From contig JABDIP010000486.1 in the NCBI GenBank assembly GCA_013003675.1, positions 1 through 6,199 on the forward strand: DNA of 6,199 nt, read 5' to 3'. The notes beneath the pieces were generated by a model, which saw nothing but the letters and a program-made list of their open reading frames with translations, was not told where the DNA came from and did not search any database. Every line of letters starts with the position of its first letter. Positions within the stretch are counted from its first letter, which is position 1. The translations under genes and the position numbers were made by a program. Source of the stretch: Inquilinus sp. (GTDB lineage: Bacteria > Pseudomonadota > Alphaproteobacteria > DSM-16000 > Inquilinaceae). Below, piece after piece: positions 5,325 to 6,199 of the stretch.

Positions 5325-6199
5325 ATGGGGACCTTCGACTGGCTCTTCGACGGGCTGGGCCTGCGCGCCTGGTGCGACGCCGACGCGGCCGGCGCCGGCG
5401 GTCCCATGACCATGGCGCAGCTGCTGGCGCAGACCCAGGGCGGCGACGCGCCGGTCCGGCCCTGGTGGGAGATCCCGTTCCCGTCGCTCGACGAGCTGCA
5501 TGAATCCTGCGCCGCCTTCCCGCGGACCCGCGACATGACCTCCGGCGTGGAGCGGTTCTTCCTGGACGTGAAGGACACGCTGAAGGTCGGGCTCGACCCG
5601 CTGACCCAGCCGCTGAGCTGGGCCCTGGACGGGGCGCTCCTGGTCTTCACGATGATACCGTGGTGGGTGGTGATCCCGGCCCTCCTGCTGCTGACGCACC
5701 AGGTCTCGAAATCGGTGCGGATCACCGCCTTCGTCGCCTCCTGCTTTCTGTTCCTGGCCTTCATCGACCATTACGACTACGCCATCCAGACGCTGTCGAT
5801 CATCTTCGTGTGCACCGCGCTGTGCGTGCTGTTCGGCGTGCCGCTGGGCATCGCCATGTCGAAGAACAATTCGCTGCAGCGGATCATGATCCCGATCCTG
5901 GACATGCTCCAGACCCTGCCCTCCTTCGTCTACCTGATCCCGCTGATCTTCCTGTTCAGCGTGACGGAGTCGAAGCTGTACGGCATCGCCATCATCCTCT
6001 ACGCGATCGTGCCGGTGGTCCGGCTGACCGACCTCGGCATCCGGCTGGTCGACAGGGACGTGCTGGAGGCGGCCAACGCGTTCGGCATGACGCCGCGCCA
6101 GAAGCTGGTCAATGTCGAGATCCCGCTGGCGCTGCCGAACATCATGGCCGGCGTGAACCAGACCATCATGATGTCGCTGGCGATGGTGGTGATCGCCTC
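5325..6199 (+). CDS. proW: Glycine betaine/proline ABC transporter permease, ProW-like (3' end outside window)
   Basis: This gene is open to the window edge and gives 291 complete codons of an integral inner-membrane permease that forms the channel for the substrate delivered by the upstream binding protein. The start ATG has a GGAGG site 6 nt away (5314-5318). Residues 1-100 form a hydrophilic N-terminal region, as in E. coli ProW. Hydrophobic segments follow at roughly 103-124, 133-148, 154-178, 187-212 and 218-236. QTLPSFVYLIPLIFLF (196-211) closely matches the ProW/OpuAB signature. The EAA cytoplasmic loop for ATPase docking is present (E248, A249, A250, G254, then IPLALPNIMAGVNQT, 266-280), and the last visible residues MVVIA also match ProW. 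A proV-type ATPase gene is expected downstream, giving an X-W-V order unlike the V-W-X order of E. coli. Confidence 0.93.
   Translation, partial: MGTFDWLFDGLGLRAWCDADAAGAGGPMTMAQLLAQTQGGDAPVRPWWEIPFPSLDELHESCAAFPRTRDMTSGVERFFLDVKDTLKVGLDPLTQPLSWALDGALLVFTMIPWWVVIPALLLLTHQVSKSVRITAFVASCFLFLAFIDHYDYAIQTLSIIFVCTALCVLFGVPLGIAMSKNNSLQRIMIPILDMLQTLPSFVYLIPLIFLFSVTESKLYGIAIILYAIVPVVRLTDLGIRLVDRDVLEAANAFGMTPRQKLVNVEIPLALPNIMAGVNQTIMMSLAMVVIA

Noticed and set aside
1..6199. CRISPR array, tRNA, rRNA, or toxin-antitoxin or defence module
   Set aside because: No regularly spaced repeats with unique spacers, no tRNA or rRNA sequence and no recognisable toxin, antitoxin or defence gene were seen. The repeats present are palindromic arms, not an array.

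Overview
The window is GC-rich DNA with strongly G/C third codon positions. It carries an ABC glycine betaine/proline-type uptake system and a D-2-hydroxyacid dehydrogenase. Together these suggest a high-GC proteobacterium, most likely an alphaproteobacterium. That placement is inferred from composition and gene style, since there is no rRNA or marker gene here.

Layout, left to right. Positions 2-73 may hold the last codons of a gene that starts outside the window (weak). A flavodoxin-fold NAD(P)H-dependent oxidoreductase (153-896, +) converges on an exported phospholipase D / ClsC-like protein (1117-2679, -). Between them lies a 96-nt near-perfect palindrome plus a partial third arm. A diverged copy of the same repeat family lies on the other side of the phospholipase D gene (2797-2870). 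That gene is also visibly less GC-rich than its neighbours, so the 925-2870 block looks like an insertion or a repeat-bounded accessory segment. Next come a D-isomer-specific 2-hydroxyacid dehydrogenase (2975-3946, -) and a 338-nt divergent intergenic region rich in inverted repeats. The start of an osmoprotectant transport operon follows: a periplasmic substrate-binding protein (proX-like, 4285-5256, +), a strong intercistronic hairpin, and a ProW-like permease (5325 to the window end, truncated by the window edge). The ATPase (proV) is not in view and would be expected downstream.

The binding protein and permease clearly work together in uptake of a quaternary-amine osmolyte. Nothing in the sequence links the other three genes functionally to this transporter or to each other. 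I did not find a convincing new multi-gene system. The most noteworthy structure is the REP-like palindrome family bracketing the phospholipase D gene.
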